Source of the DNA: Planctomycetaceae bacterium
GTDB lineage: Bacteria > Planctomycetota > Planctomycetia > Pirellulales > Pirellulaceae
Reading direction: 5' to 3'
Assembly (NCBI GenBank): GCA_012959465.1
Contig: DUDC01000262.1
Location: forward strand, 1-64,000
DNA: 64,000 bases
Part shown: in pieces, positions 10,279-18,767 of the stretch
Layout: each line of letters begins with the position of its first letter
How positions within the stretch are numbered: position 1 is the first letter of the stretch
The notes under the pieces: model-generated
Seen by the model: only the letters and a program-made list of their open reading frames with translations
The model's database searches: none
Told to the model about the DNA's origin: nothing
Made by a program: the position numbers and the translations under genes

Positions 10279-11622
10279 ATGGCGACTTCACTGACACGTC
10301 GCTCATTCATGCAGCGAGGCGCACAGCTGGGAGCATTCGGCGCCGCCGCAGCTCATTGGCTTCCCTCGTTGGCCCAACAGATCGCGAGCGACCCGGATCG
10401 CAAGCGGCAGTGTATCGTGCTTTGGATGACGGGTGGTCCAAGTCAATTGGATACGTTTGACCCCAAACCGGATCACGCCAACGGAGGCGAGTTCTCAACG
10501 ACCGAAACCAGTGTCTCCGGAATGCGAATCTGTGAGCACCTACCGAAGTTGGCAAAACTTGCCGACCAACTCGCTATTGTCCGCAGTCTCAGCACCAAGG
10601 AAGGCGACCATGAGCGAGGAGCTCATTTGGTGCGAACGGGGCACCTCTTGGGCGGCCCACTCCATTACCCAGATCTTGGAGCAATCCTCTCCAAACAACT
10701 CGGTGATGAAGCGGCCGAGATGCCCAACTACATTAGTATCGGTTCGCCAGTCGAGATCGCTCCCAGCGCTTTTTCGGCAGGGTTCTTGGGCCCGATGTAT
10801 GCGCCGGCCACCGTCAGCCTCCTCGGCGGCGAGAATGATGACAATGCGGAATCGTCATTCGTCGAATTGGGCCTCGACTACCTCCGACCAAATGGAGGAG
10901 TGAACAATTCCTCGTTTCGTCGTCGAATGAAGTTGTGGCGCAACCTGCAAACCGGGTTTCTTCAAGAGAGGCCTACCGCAAACGCCATCGCGCAAAACAC
11001 AGCTTATGAACGAGCCATTCGGTTAATGCGTAGCGAAGCGGCCTCCGCCTTCAACCTCTCAGCAGAACCGGACAAGGTTCGCGAAGCGTATGGACGAGGC
11101 CGATTTGGTCAGGGTTGCCTGCTGGCACGACGACTGATTGAACGGGGCGTTCCCTTTGTCGAAGTTGCCCTCGGTGCGTTCAATCAAAACGATCCTGGTT
11201 GGGACACGCACCTGAACAACTTTCCGTCGGTCGAGCAACTCTGCGGGCGACTCGATTCCGGTTGGAGCCAAATGATGGTAGACCTGGCCGATCGCGGGAT
11301 GTTGGAAAACACGACGATCCTTTGGATCGGTGAGTTTGGTCGCACTCCGAACATCAACGACAATGCGGGTCGGGATCATTTTCCGGCAGCCTGGTCTTGC
11401 GTGTTCGCCGGCGGTGGAATTCAAGGCGGGCAGGTTTACGGCAAGACGAGTGACGACGGAATGGAGGTCGTCGACGCAAAAACCGACGCCACCAACGTTC
11501 TGGCCACCCTTTGCACGGCACTCGGCGTCGACCCGAATGACGAGAACTACACCGCCTTGAACCGCCCCATATCGCTGGTGGAAGGTGAACCGATCCGTGA
11601 CTTGTTGGCAAACTCATCATAG
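10279..11622 (+). CDS. DUF1501 domain protein with Tat signal
   Basis: 447 residues from the ATG at 10279, which has GAGG about 8 bases upstream. The N-terminus SLTRRSFMQRGAQLGAFG carries a twin-arginine motif followed by a hydrophobic segment, so export in folded form is expected. The rest is DUF1501, a sulfatase-like/alkaline-phosphatase-superfamily fold: VLWMTGGPSQLDTFDPKP at the start and GEFGRTPNINDNAGRDHF near the end are diagnostic. DUF1501 genes almost always pair with DUF1549/DUF1553 genes in planctomycetes, as here. Substrate and reaction are unknown. Confidence 0.94.
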   Translation: MATSLTRRSFMQRGAQLGAFGAAAAHWLPSLAQQIASDPDRKRQCIVLWMTGGPSQLDTFDPKPDHANGGEFSTTETSVSGMRICEHLPKLAKLADQLAIVRSLSTKEGDHERGAHLVRTGHLLGGPLHYPDLGAILSKQLGDEAAEMPNYISIGSPVEIAPSAFSAGFLGPMYAPATVSLLGGENDDNAESSFVELGLDYLRPNGGVNNSSFRRRMKLWRNLQTGFLQERPTANAIAQNTAYERAIRLMRSEAASAFNLSAEPDKVREAYGRGRFGQGCLLARRLIERGVPFVEVALGAFNQNDPGWDTHLNNFPSVEQLCGRLDSGWSQMMVDLADRGMLENTTILWIGEFGRTPNINDNAGRDHFPAAWSCVFAGGGIQGGQVYGKTSDDGMEVVDAKTDATNVLATLCTALGVDPNDENYTALNRPISLVEGEPIRDLLANSS

Positions 11623-11632
11623 GGCCGCTGCG

Positions 11633-13792
11633 ATGACACACCGTTTGTCCATCTTTGGAACCGTTCCGGTAGGGTTCGTGATGATCACCGCGTTGTGCGG
11701 ATGTTTCGGCAAGTCGAAAACACCCGTAACGCTGAAATCATCATCATCATCCGACGACACGTCCGTCGTCAGTCATCCCGACACAGATACTCAAGAGGAG
11801 AACGGTGCGCATCAAGGACAAGAAACCAACAACGACGCCGACGATTCCGCAGGTGAATTGAAGGGTGGCGATGATGCGAACCCGCTCGGTACTTCCGATC
11901 CGAATGCAGGCAATCTGCCGGAGGTGCCCGAGTCTACGTCGGCGTCAAACGCAAACGAACCGCCAGGCGGCGAGTCGGAGATTCCACAGATCCCGCAGCG
12001 GCCGGATGATCTCGGTCGGGAGCGTATTTGTATTTTGACCGATACAGGCCCCCTGTTGATCGACCTCTGGTTGTCGATCGATGGAATCGCCCACCGAGAA
12101 GCTCTGGCCACCTTGGTCAACGAGAGCCTCCGCACGGCGGATGCCGATGGGGATGGAAAACCGACATGGGACGAACTCACCAGCAATGACCAGTTCCGGT
12201 ACGGCCGAACCGGAAACCTGGAAATTGAAACCGATTCCGAGCGTCGTGAGTTGATCCGTATGTACGACTCGGACCGAGACGGAACAGTGGATCGCGATGA
12301 ACTTCCGCGATTTCTCACCCGAAACGCAGGTGGTTCACGTCCGTTCAGCTTGAGGAGTTCAAACTATTATCGTGATATCAACCGCACCGAATCCCCGCTC
12401 CGCCAACTGCTCGACGTCAATCGAGATGGAGTCATTGATGCCGATGAACGTCGAACGGCAACAACGACATTGCGAAGCCGCGACGCCAACCAAAACGACA
12501 TATTGATACCGAGCGAGTTTCGAATTGCCACGGTCGATGCGCCCGTTCCACTAACCGTGAACCGGCCGAGTCAACCGGACTCCGCCATTTGGCTTGCCGA
12601 GGTACGACAGTGGCGGAACTTCCTCTTTACGCTGGAAGAACGTTACGCGCTCGGTCGATCCCTCGAACCCGGCCATTTTTCGGCCGTGGCCGCATTGTTT
12701 TCTGCCTTAGACGAAAACGGTGACGAGACCATCGACGGAAAAGAGATCATCCGAATCAACGACGTCGACCCGCACATTATCTTGGTCGCTCGTTTTGGCA
12801 AGCCACGCCTTGCAAACGAAGACGGCGGTGAGGAAGAATCTGCACCGGACGATGTGGTCGAGCAGGAAAACGCGAGCACAGAGACCGCTGACGGTAAGTT
12901 GGAGATCGCGTCAGGTACAGAAACCGATACAGACAACACGACGGAAACAGAGGCCCAATCACTGCCAGCAGACGCGGATTCTGAATCTGGCAGGACGATA
13001 TCGGAAAAACCGTTCGAGCTGATCTACGTTGCAGCCGGTATTCTATCGGATGTTGTTGGCGATCCTGATGCTGGCAACGATCCAATGGAGGATGGGCAAC
13101 GGCTAGGGGTCATTGAGCAACCTCGCCGGATCACTCTTTTTCTGGCGAACACGGTGCTAATACTGTTCAGCAACGATGCGGCGGGCGAGTCACCGCTCGC
13201 CGCGCGGGCTGCAGCTCCGTTCCAACAACTGGATGCCGACAACAACGGCTACTTAGAAGAAGAGGAAATTCCCGGTGGGTTTGCCGGTTTGCCATCGTTC
13301 GCAGCGCTCGACCGAGACGAGGACGGAAAAGTATTTCCAGAGGAGATAGAACGATTCTTCGAAATGCAGCAAACCGCCTGGCGGAAGCAAGTTCGCAGTC
13401 GCGCCGGCGAAGCCGGCGATGCACTGTTTACGTTGCTCGATGGTAACGACGACGGACGGTTGACAACACGAGAAATTGAAAGTGCTGGCGCTCGTTTGGC
13501 AGCTTTCGACCGTGACAACAACGGTCTGAGTGTCTCGGAGATTCCAAACGTCATGCTGTTGGGCATCGTTCGCGGAGACCCGCAGTCCGATGACAATTCG
13601 TTTCAGCAAGGACTCGTCGCTCCCCCCAGCCGTCCAAAGTCCGAACTCCCGGATTGGTTCCTCGGTATGGACCGTAACGACGACCTTGATCTCAGCCGCC
13701 GGGAGTTTCTGGGAGATGACCAGCAGTTCGCCGAACTGGATCGAAACCGAGACGGCTTCATTGCGCCAGACGAGTTAGACGCCGGGCAGTGA
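11633..13792 (+). CDS. EF-hand repeat lipoprotein
   Basis: 719 residues from the ATG at 11633. A signal peptide ends in the lipobox LCGC (Cys24). At least nine calcium-loop motifs of the DxDxDG type are spread over the protein, for example DADGDGKPTWDE, DSDRDGTVDRDE, DVNRDGVIDADE, DADNNGYLEEEE, DRDEDGKVFPEE, DGNDDGRLTTRE and DRNRDGFIAPDE. Two acidic low-complexity linkers (rich in Glu, Asp, Ser, Thr) separate the EF-hand groups. It begins 10 bases after the DUF1501 stop, so it is the third gene of that operon. It probably binds calcium at the cell surface and may serve the DUF1549/DUF1501 proteins, which is inference. Confidence 0.9.
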   Translation: MTHRLSIFGTVPVGFVMITALCGCFGKSKTPVTLKSSSSSDDTSVVSHPDTDTQEENGAHQGQETNNDADDSAGELKGGDDANPLGTSDPNAGNLPEVPESTSASNANEPPGGESEIPQIPQRPDDLGRERICILTDTGPLLIDLWLSIDGIAHREALATLVNESLRTADADGDGKPTWDELTSNDQFRYGRTGNLEIETDSERRELIRMYDSDRDGTVDRDELPRFLTRNAGGSRPFSLRSSNYYRDINRTESPLRQLLDVNRDGVIDADERRTATTTLRSRDANQNDILIPSEFRIATVDAPVPLTVNRPSQPDSAIWLAEVRQWRNFLFTLEERYALGRSLEPGHFSAVAALFSALDENGDETIDGKEIIRINDVDPHIILVARFGKPRLANEDGGEEESAPDDVVEQENASTETADGKLEIASGTETDTDNTTETEAQSLPADADSESGRTISEKPFELIYVAAGILSDVVGDPDAGNDPMEDGQRLGVIEQPRRITLFLANTVLILFSNDAAGESPLAARAAAPFQQLDADNNGYLEEEEIPGGFAGLPSFAALDRDEDGKVFPEEIERFFEMQQTAWRKQVRSRAGEAGDALFTLLDGNDDGRLTTREIESAGARLAAFDRDNNGLSVSEIPNVMLLGIVRGDPQSDDNSFQQGLVAPPSRPKSELPDWFLGMDRNDDLDLSRREFLGDDQQFAELDRNRDGFIAPDELDAGQ

Positions 13793-13996
13793 CATCTACT
13801 ACACAACGGGAGGCGTCAGCAAGGGATGCCGGTGTTTCCCAGACTGACGCATCGGTTTCGAACAGCCGGTCGCTGCCCTAACGTAGCGCGTTTGGGACGT
13901 GCCATAGACTGGAATGTGCCGACGGATCCGGTATGATAGGCCAAACTTGGAGTTGCCGCGTTTGAATGAATTGGTCCTTTCGATCGGAACTGCCAG

Positions 13997-15019
13997 ATGA
14001 TCCATGATTCCCTGCTTGATTTGTCACTGCTTTCCAACCCGCTCTTCGCACAAGACGCGGAACTGAGCGTGGCGGACTACTTGATGATTGGCGGGGTGAT
14101 TCTGGGAGTCATGTTCCTGATCGCCTTACTGATTGTCGGCTTCAAGTACGGTGGGCTTTGGGTTCGCGCTTGGATGTCCAGTGCCGATGTCTCGGTGCTG
14201 AGTTTGATCGGCATGGGATTTCGACAGGTTCAGCCACGGGTAATCGTCGATGCCAAAGTCATGGCGACACAAGCTGGTTTGGACACCAACCGTGAAACGG
14301 GCATCAGCACTGCCCGCCTGGAAGCTCATTATCTTGCCGGCGGAAATGTCCCGAGCGTGGTGAACGCCATCATTGCGGCGCACCGAGCGGGGATCGATTT
14401 GGACTTTGACCGGGGAGCGGCCATCGACTTGGCCGGTCGGGATGTGTTTGATGCGGTTCGCACCAGCGTCCTACCCAAAGTGATCGATTGCCCCGATCCA
14501 AGTCGCAGCGGCAAAACAACACTCAGTGCAATCGCCAGGAATGGTGTCGAACTAAAAATTCGTGCCCGCGTCACCGTGCGCACGAACCTCGGTCAATTGA
14601 TCGGTGGTGCGACCGAAGATACAGTGATTGCTCGAGTGGGCGAAGGCATCATCACCTCAATCGGTTCGTCAGACGATCATATTCAAGTGTTGGAAAACCC
14701 AGACCGAATAACGAGAGCCGTCCTTGACCGGGGCCTCGACGCACACACGGCGTTCGAGATCGTCTCGATTGACATTGCCGACATCGACGTCGGTGACAAT
14801 ATCGGCGCCCGTTTACAAGCCGATAAAGCCGAAGCCGATACTCGCGTCGCTCGTGCGAGAGCCGAAAAGAAGCGCGCCGAGGCAGTCGCTCATGAACAAG
14901 AGATGAAAGCAAGGGTCTCGCGCAATCGCGCTCGCCTCATTCGAGCGGAAGCCGAAGTGCCGAGAGCGATGGCCGACGCTTTTCGTGAGGGAAGACTCGG
15001 CACGGCCAAGATTTTGTAG
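13997..15019 (+). CDS. floA: Flotillin-like protein FloA
   Basis: 340 residues matching the FloA/YqfA (UPF0365) family of bacterial flotillins. A hydrophobic membrane-inserted segment ([20 protein letters not shown]) lies at 29-48, followed by an SPFH-type domain (for example [19 protein letters not shown]) and a C-terminal Ala/Glu/Arg-rich coiled coil ([20 protein letters not shown]). FloA organises functional membrane microdomains and affects protein secretion and signalling. The N-terminal [10 protein letters not shown] makes it look like a signal peptide, but the hairpin membrane anchor follows. No NfeD-like partner gene is adjacent, although floA often sits next to one. Confidence 0.94.
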   Translation: MIHDSLLDLSLLSNPLFAQDAELSVADYLMIGGVILGVMFLIALLIVGFKYGGLWVRAWMSSADVSVLSLIGMGFRQVQPRVIVDAKVMATQAGLDTNRETGISTARLEAHYLAGGNVPSVVNAIIAAHRAGIDLDFDRGAAIDLAGRDVFDAVRTSVLPKVIDCPDPSRSGKTTLSAIARNGVELKIRARVTVRTNLGQLIGGATEDTVIARVGEGIITSIGSSDDHIQVLENPDRITRAVLDRGLDAHTAFEIVSIDIADIDVGDNIGARLQADKAEADTRVARARAEKKRAEAVAHEQEMKARVSRNRARLIRAEAEVPRAMADAFREGRLGTAKIL

Positions 15020-15108
15020 ACTTGGATTGACGAGAACAATGTGGTGGCAGAACATTGTGGCGTGCTGGCTGCGCGAGGCGCACCGACTGACAACTAATTA
15101 ACTTAGGC

Positions 15109-15345
15109 TTAAGTGGCTTCGCCTTGCTTTTCTTCCTGGAGTTTCTGGAAGTGAGCAAACGCCGGACCGACTTTCTTCATTTCTACCCACCGATCGCGAG
15201 TCTTCTTTTCGCTCCGCATGAGGGTCTGGGGCAGAATCTCCCCAGCATCAATACGCGACAGGACTTCTGTTTCGCTTAGAGGGCCAATGGCCTTCTTGCG
15301 ACGGAAGAAGCCTGCGCGGCCAATAAAAAACCAATCAGTAGACAT
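15109..15345 (-). CDS. Small GYF_2/DUF4339-like domain protein
   Basis: 78 residues from the ATG at 15345. The pattern DWFF-G-GPLSETEVLSRIDAGEILPQT with RWVEM near the end matches the GYF_2 (DUF4339) fold, a small domain thought to bind proline-rich peptides or mediate protein contacts. It is a single-domain protein with a Lys-rich, Gln/Glu-rich tail and no membrane segment. It is convergent with floA (89 bases between stops). An upstream in-frame start at 15405 would add 20 residues that do not belong to the domain. Confidence 0.7.
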   Translation of the reverse strand: MSTDWFFIGRAGFFRRKKAIGPLSETEVLSRIDAGEILPQTLMRSEKKTRDRWVEMKKVGPAFAHFQKLQEEKQGEAT

Positions 15346-15449
15346 GCCCGTACCCTTCACCAGATCGTTTCGCACCGCAGAATTCACTACAATACGGCGG
15401 AACATCGTTTCGAGCTCGTTCTTTATTGTATGTTTACCTCGAGGACAAA

Positions 15450-16379
15450 ATGAATACGAATTCGCCCAATTTTACGGGAATACTCCCACTTAGGAGGCTT
15501 ATTGTGGATTCCGTTGTCGCCTTAGCGGCAGTTTGGGCGATTGGTGCAAATCAGACGGTTGCCGATGAATTGGAGTTGCTCAAGCAATTTCATTCGGAAT
15601 GGGTGGCAATTGAAAGAGGATCGTTTGAAATGGGCCGCCAAGATGGCGATGGCAGCGAGTTACCGGTTCACACGGTCCAAATCGATTACAGCTTTATGGC
15701 GGCACGATATGAGGTGACGCAAAACCTCTACGAGGCGGTGATGGGAGTGAATCCAAGTCGCTGGACAGGCCCCAGAAACTCGGTGGAGATGGTGAGTCAC
15801 AACGACGCAGTTGTTTTTTGTCGCAAGGTGACCCAACGGATGCAAGCTGCGAAGTTGATTGACGTCAAGTCCGTGGTGCGACTCCCCACCGAAGCAGAGT
15901 GGGAATACTTTACACGCGCGGGAACCAAGTCTCGGTATTCCTTTGGAGATGACGACAAATCGCTAGGTGATTATGCGTGGTACACGAGCAACGCGTCCGG
16001 AAACGACCCGCCGGTCGGCGCAAAAAAACCGAACCCATGGGGATTGTTTGATGTCCATGGTTATCTATCGGAGTGGTGCTTGGACCGGGGACATGCGAGT
16101 TACAAAGGAGCTCCAACGGATGGTAGTCCGTGGAACCGTGACGGCAATGAAGAACTTCGCGTTCTTCGCGGCGGGAGTTGGAAAGATAAACCGAATCTGC
16201 TGACGAGTTCTGTTCGGTCTGGTTCGTTTTCTTCGCTAGCAGACGCAGAAGGGAATCGAAAGGTCATTTCGTTTGACGGGGGAGTTATCGGGACATTGAA
16301 GGACGATGCCATTGGATTTCGCTGCGTCCTCGTCGCCATCGAAAAGGCCTATGACAAGAAAGTCCAAAAACGCGAATAG
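15450..16379 (+). CDS. Formylglycine-generating enzyme (SUMF1) family protein, exported
   Basis: 309 residues from the ATG at 15450, which has GAGG 6 bases upstream. An N-terminal hydrophobic signal (LIVDSVVALAAVWAIGANQTVA) is followed by an FGE-sulfatase domain: WVAIERGSFEMG, YEVTQNLYEAVMGVNPS, RLPTEAEWEYFTRAG, NPWGLFDVHGYLSEWC, LRVLRGGSWKD and the closing GFRCVL. FGE oxidises a sulfatase Cys to formylglycine, but most members of the wider family are not known to do so. The two catalytic Cys of true FGE are not both obvious here, so I call it family only. No sulfatase gene is adjacent. Confidence 0.88.
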   Translation: MNTNSPNFTGILPLRRLIVDSVVALAAVWAIGANQTVADELELLKQFHSEWVAIERGSFEMGRQDGDGSELPVHTVQIDYSFMAARYEVTQNLYEAVMGVNPSRWTGPRNSVEMVSHNDAVVFCRKVTQRMQAAKLIDVKSVVRLPTEAEWEYFTRAGTKSRYSFGDDDKSLGDYAWYTSNASGNDPPVGAKKPNPWGLFDVHGYLSEWCLDRGHASYKGAPTDGSPWNRDGNEELRVLRGGSWKDKPNLLTSSVRSGSFSSLADAEGNRKVISFDGGVIGTLKDDAIGFRCVLVAIEKAYDKKVQKRE

Positions 16380-16427
16380 TTTTTTGACGACGCGGGGTCC
16401 GTCGATCGACCGCGCGAGTGGTGGACT

Positions 16428-16712
16428 ATGTTCAAGCCCGAGCGTTGCCAATTATGTGGACGAGTCGTCCGTCAAGGAACGACGGCACACCACTTGATTC
16501 CTCGAAGTTGCCACCGAAATCGTTGGTTTCAAAAACGGTTCACCCGCGAACAAATGCAGCAAACGGTAGATCTGTGCGCCGATTGCCATCGCGCCGTGCA
16601 CCGCTTGGTTCCCTCGGAAAAGGACCTCGGACGCGGATTCGCCACGCTCGAACGACTTAACGCTCACCCGGCCATTGCCCGGCACATCGCCTGGGTTCGA
16701 AAACAGCGGTAG
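16428..16712 (+). CDS. HNH endonuclease-like protein
   Basis: 94 residues. Two Cys pairs (CQLCGR near 7 and CADCHRAVH near 50) would hold a structural zinc, and the HHLIPRS segment at about 21 plus HRAVH match the HNH nuclease core. This makes it a small stand-alone HNH protein; the family ranges from restriction enzymes to recombination and repair proteins. It is flanked by a formylglycine-generating-enzyme-like gene and prfB with no phage or toxin genes nearby, so a specific role is not suggested by context. Confidence 0.8.
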   Translation: MFKPERCQLCGRVVRQGTTAHHLIPRSCHRNRWFQKRFTREQMQQTVDLCADCHRAVHRLVPSEKDLGRGFATLERLNAHPAIARHIAWVRKQR

Positions 16713-16847
16713 CCTTCTTGTTTGCAGGCCGGATCGTTATATTCTGGTCCAAGGGTCAGCTGTCTCTTTTGTGCCCTTCGAGGCTTATCCTCAGTAGAAA
16801 TCAGCTGGCCTGCCCTTTACTAGCCTGTGGTTTGTATCGAGAAACCG

Positions 16848-17961
16848 ATGGACGTCGAAATTCAAGACCGTGCCGCTACAATTCGTTCTCAGATTCTGCA
16901 GCTGCGAGACAGTCTTTGACTACGACGTCAAAACCGCCAAGATGAAGTCGATTGAGGAGTCCATGGCGGCACCCGGGTTTTGGGAAAATCAAGAGAAAGC
17001 TCAGCACACTGTCGGGCAACTCAAAGGACTCAAGTCCGTCACGACGCCTCTGGATAGGCTCTTTGCCGCGAACGAAGACCTCGACGCGCTGCTGGAGTTG
17101 GCCGACGAGGATCCTGAGATTCGACAAGAGTTGATCGAGGAACTCCACCGACTTGAGACGTCCATCACGGAGTTGGAAACCAAGTCGTTGTTGGACGGCG
17201 AGCACGATCAAGCCGGTGCAATCATGACCATCCACGCTCGGGATGGCGGGACCGATGCCAACGACTGGGCAGAAATGCTGCTACGTATGTACTCGTCTTG
17301 GGCTCAAAAAGCCGAATTCGACGTCACGCTTTTGGACCGCAGCGACAACGAGGAGGCTGGGATCAATAGCGCGTCCATATTGATTCGAGGACCGTACGCC
17401 TACGGTTACCTGAAAGGCGAAGAGGGGATTCATCGCCTCGTCCGCATCAGTCCATTCAACGCAGAGGGCAAACGGCAAACCAGTTTCGCGGCCGTTGATG
17501 TCTCACCGGAAATCTCCGACGCAGTCGAAATCGATATTCCAGCGGATGAAGTTCGCACCGACACCTACCGCGCGAGTGGAGCAGGTGGGCAACACGTCAA
17601 CAAGACCGATAGCGCCATCCGGCTGACGCACCTGCCGACCGGAATCGTTGTTACGTGTCAAAACGAACGGAGTCAACACAAGAACCGAGCTGCTGCATGG
17701 AAAATGCTGCGAGCACGGCTGGCCCGTGTCGCCGAGGAAAAACGCGAAGCGGACGCCACTGCCAAATACAAGGATAAGGCGCGGGTCGGATTTGCCTCTC
17801 AGATACGTAACTACTTCCTTCACCCAGATCAACGTGTGAAAGATGCTCGCACTGGCCATAGCCAGGGGAACTTTCAAAACGTGCTCGATGGCAATATTCA
17901 GAGTTTTCTCGACAGCATGTTGCAGTGGCGGGCCCAGATGCGCAAAGGTGACAAATCATGA
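16848..17961 (+). CDS. prfB: Peptide chain release factor 2 with programmed +1 frameshift
   Basis: Translation starts at the ATG at 16848 and runs 23 codons to CTT TGA C. A +1 slip on CTT skips the T of TGA and continues in the frame that ends at 17961, giving 370 residues, near the usual 365. The joined protein has the RF2 anticodon-like tripeptide SPF (201-203) and the catalytic GGQ (near 246-248, in ASGAGGQHVNKTDSA). RF2 ends translation at UGA and UAA, and the in-frame UGA makes its level self-regulating. The downstream hypothetical gene overlaps its stop by 4 bases. The start at 16870 that a simple search would choose is wrong, because the recoded N-terminus is clearly visible. Confidence 0.96.
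16914..16920 (+). promoter_or_regulatory. Programmed +1 frameshift site of prfB
   Basis: The heptamer CTTTGAC is the classical RF2 slippery site: P-site CUU, then UGA with a weak C context. After the slip the frame reads GAC TAC GAC GTC. In E. coli a Shine-Dalgarno-like AGGGGG lies three bases before CUU. Here the preceding codons are CTG CGA GAC AGT, with only a weak GAG, so the stimulatory element is degenerate. Confidence 0.93.
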
Positions 17962-18476
17962 TGGCTCCTCAGACGATCGAAGCCTCTCTAGGCCACGATT
18001 GTGTGGGAAGAGTTTATTTCTTTGCCTGGCAAGATCGCATAGCACACAGTGTTGAGATTCAACAAAACGGATCGTCGCAGATATGGGAATCGGTGGAGGG
18101 TAATGATCAGCAGGACTGGCCTCCGAGTCCTCCCTTCCAAAACTTATCCATCCAACGAATTCGCGAGAGCGACGTCGCACTCTTGGTTGGCATGGCCGGA
18201 AAAAGTCACTGGTCATTGAGTGTCGATATCGATGCCGAACGCGGTTCGATCCGTTTTGATGTCGCCTGTCGAATCACAACCGACACGGGACAATTGAGAT
18301 CAACCTATCGATGCCCATCTGTTGCAGCCGTTGAGTGCCTGGTTGTTACCGGCAACGGTTCCACAATCCGGCAGCTTGAAAATCACTGGTGTGTTGAGCC
18401 CGATTCCGTCGATTCTAGCGCGACGGTACGTTGGATTTACGATTTTAAGTTTGGAGCGGGACCCGCTAACAAGTGA
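17958..18476 (+). CDS. Hypothetical protein translationally coupled to prfB
   Basis: 172 residues. The ATG overlaps the prfB stop (ATGA), which points to translational coupling. No signal peptide or membrane segment is seen. The sequence has alternating hydrophobic strands (VGRVYFFAWQDRIAHSVEI, SIRFDVACRITTDTG, STVRWIYDFKF-like end) suggesting an all-beta protein. No domain is recognised. The link to RF2 may be accidental, but the tight overlap suggests that its expression follows RF2 levels. Confidence 0.75.
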   Translation: MMAPQTIEASLGHDCVGRVYFFAWQDRIAHSVEIQQNGSSQIWESVEGNDQQDWPPSPPFQNLSIQRIRESDVALLVGMAGKSHWSLSVDIDAERGSIRFDVACRITTDTGQLRSTYRCPSVAAVECLVVTGNGSTIRQLENHWCVEPDSVDSSATVRWIYDFKFGAGPANK

Positions 18477-18493
18477 TCAGGTCTGGTAGCGAT

Positions 18494-18540
18494 ATTCCGT
18501 GGGCACCGCATTCCGTGGGCTGAAACCCACGGCTACACGC
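18494..18540 (+). repeat. Dispersed palindromic repeat, family B (CCGTGGG type)
   Basis: The core CCGTGGG-ctgaaa-CCCACGG (18513-18532) is a 7-bp hairpin, followed by CTACACGC. A truncated direct copy of its left half (TTCCGTGGGCACCG) lies just upstream at 18495. A second copy is at 22160-22190. A perfect CGCGGC-gaa-GCCGCG hairpin lies nearby at 18578-18592. The placement between genes fits a REP-like element. Confidence 0.75.
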
Positions 18541-18663
18541 ATGGCCGCATCCGCGGCCTGTAAACGCCCGGTTCCATCTCGCGGCGAAGCCGCGTATGCG
18601 GTGACGGTATGTGTCGTTCGAGGCGTCGTAACGCGGCCGGGAGACGGCGCGAGGCAAATGAAA

Positions 18664-18695
18664 GCTCCGACAAGTCGGAACGCTCCAAAGTTGGA
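18664..18695 (+). repeat. Dispersed double-hairpin repeat, family A, divergent copy
   Basis: Two short palindromes in tandem: CTCCGAC-aa-GTCGGAAC and CTCCAA-ag-TTGGA. The same layout (GACaaGTC hairpin, then CTCCAA/TTGGAG hairpin) is found much better conserved at 40036-40083 and 44218-44267. This copy keeps the architecture with compensating changes in the first stem. Confidence 0.55.
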
Positions 18696-18767
18696 AATTC
18701 TCAACGCAAGCCACGAAAAAATGGTATCTAATTGAGAAACCGTACCCGTTCCTTCGACGTTCGACTT

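Noticed and set aside
15037-15059. ACAATGT/ACATTGT hairpin between floA and the GYF gene as a terminator
   Set aside because: Only 7 AT-rich pairs with a 9-base loop and no T run on either strand.
16870-17961. Simple prfB start at 16870
   Set aside because: The upstream 23-codon leader with CTTTGAC gives the normal RF2 N-terminus; the 16870 start encodes unrelated residues.
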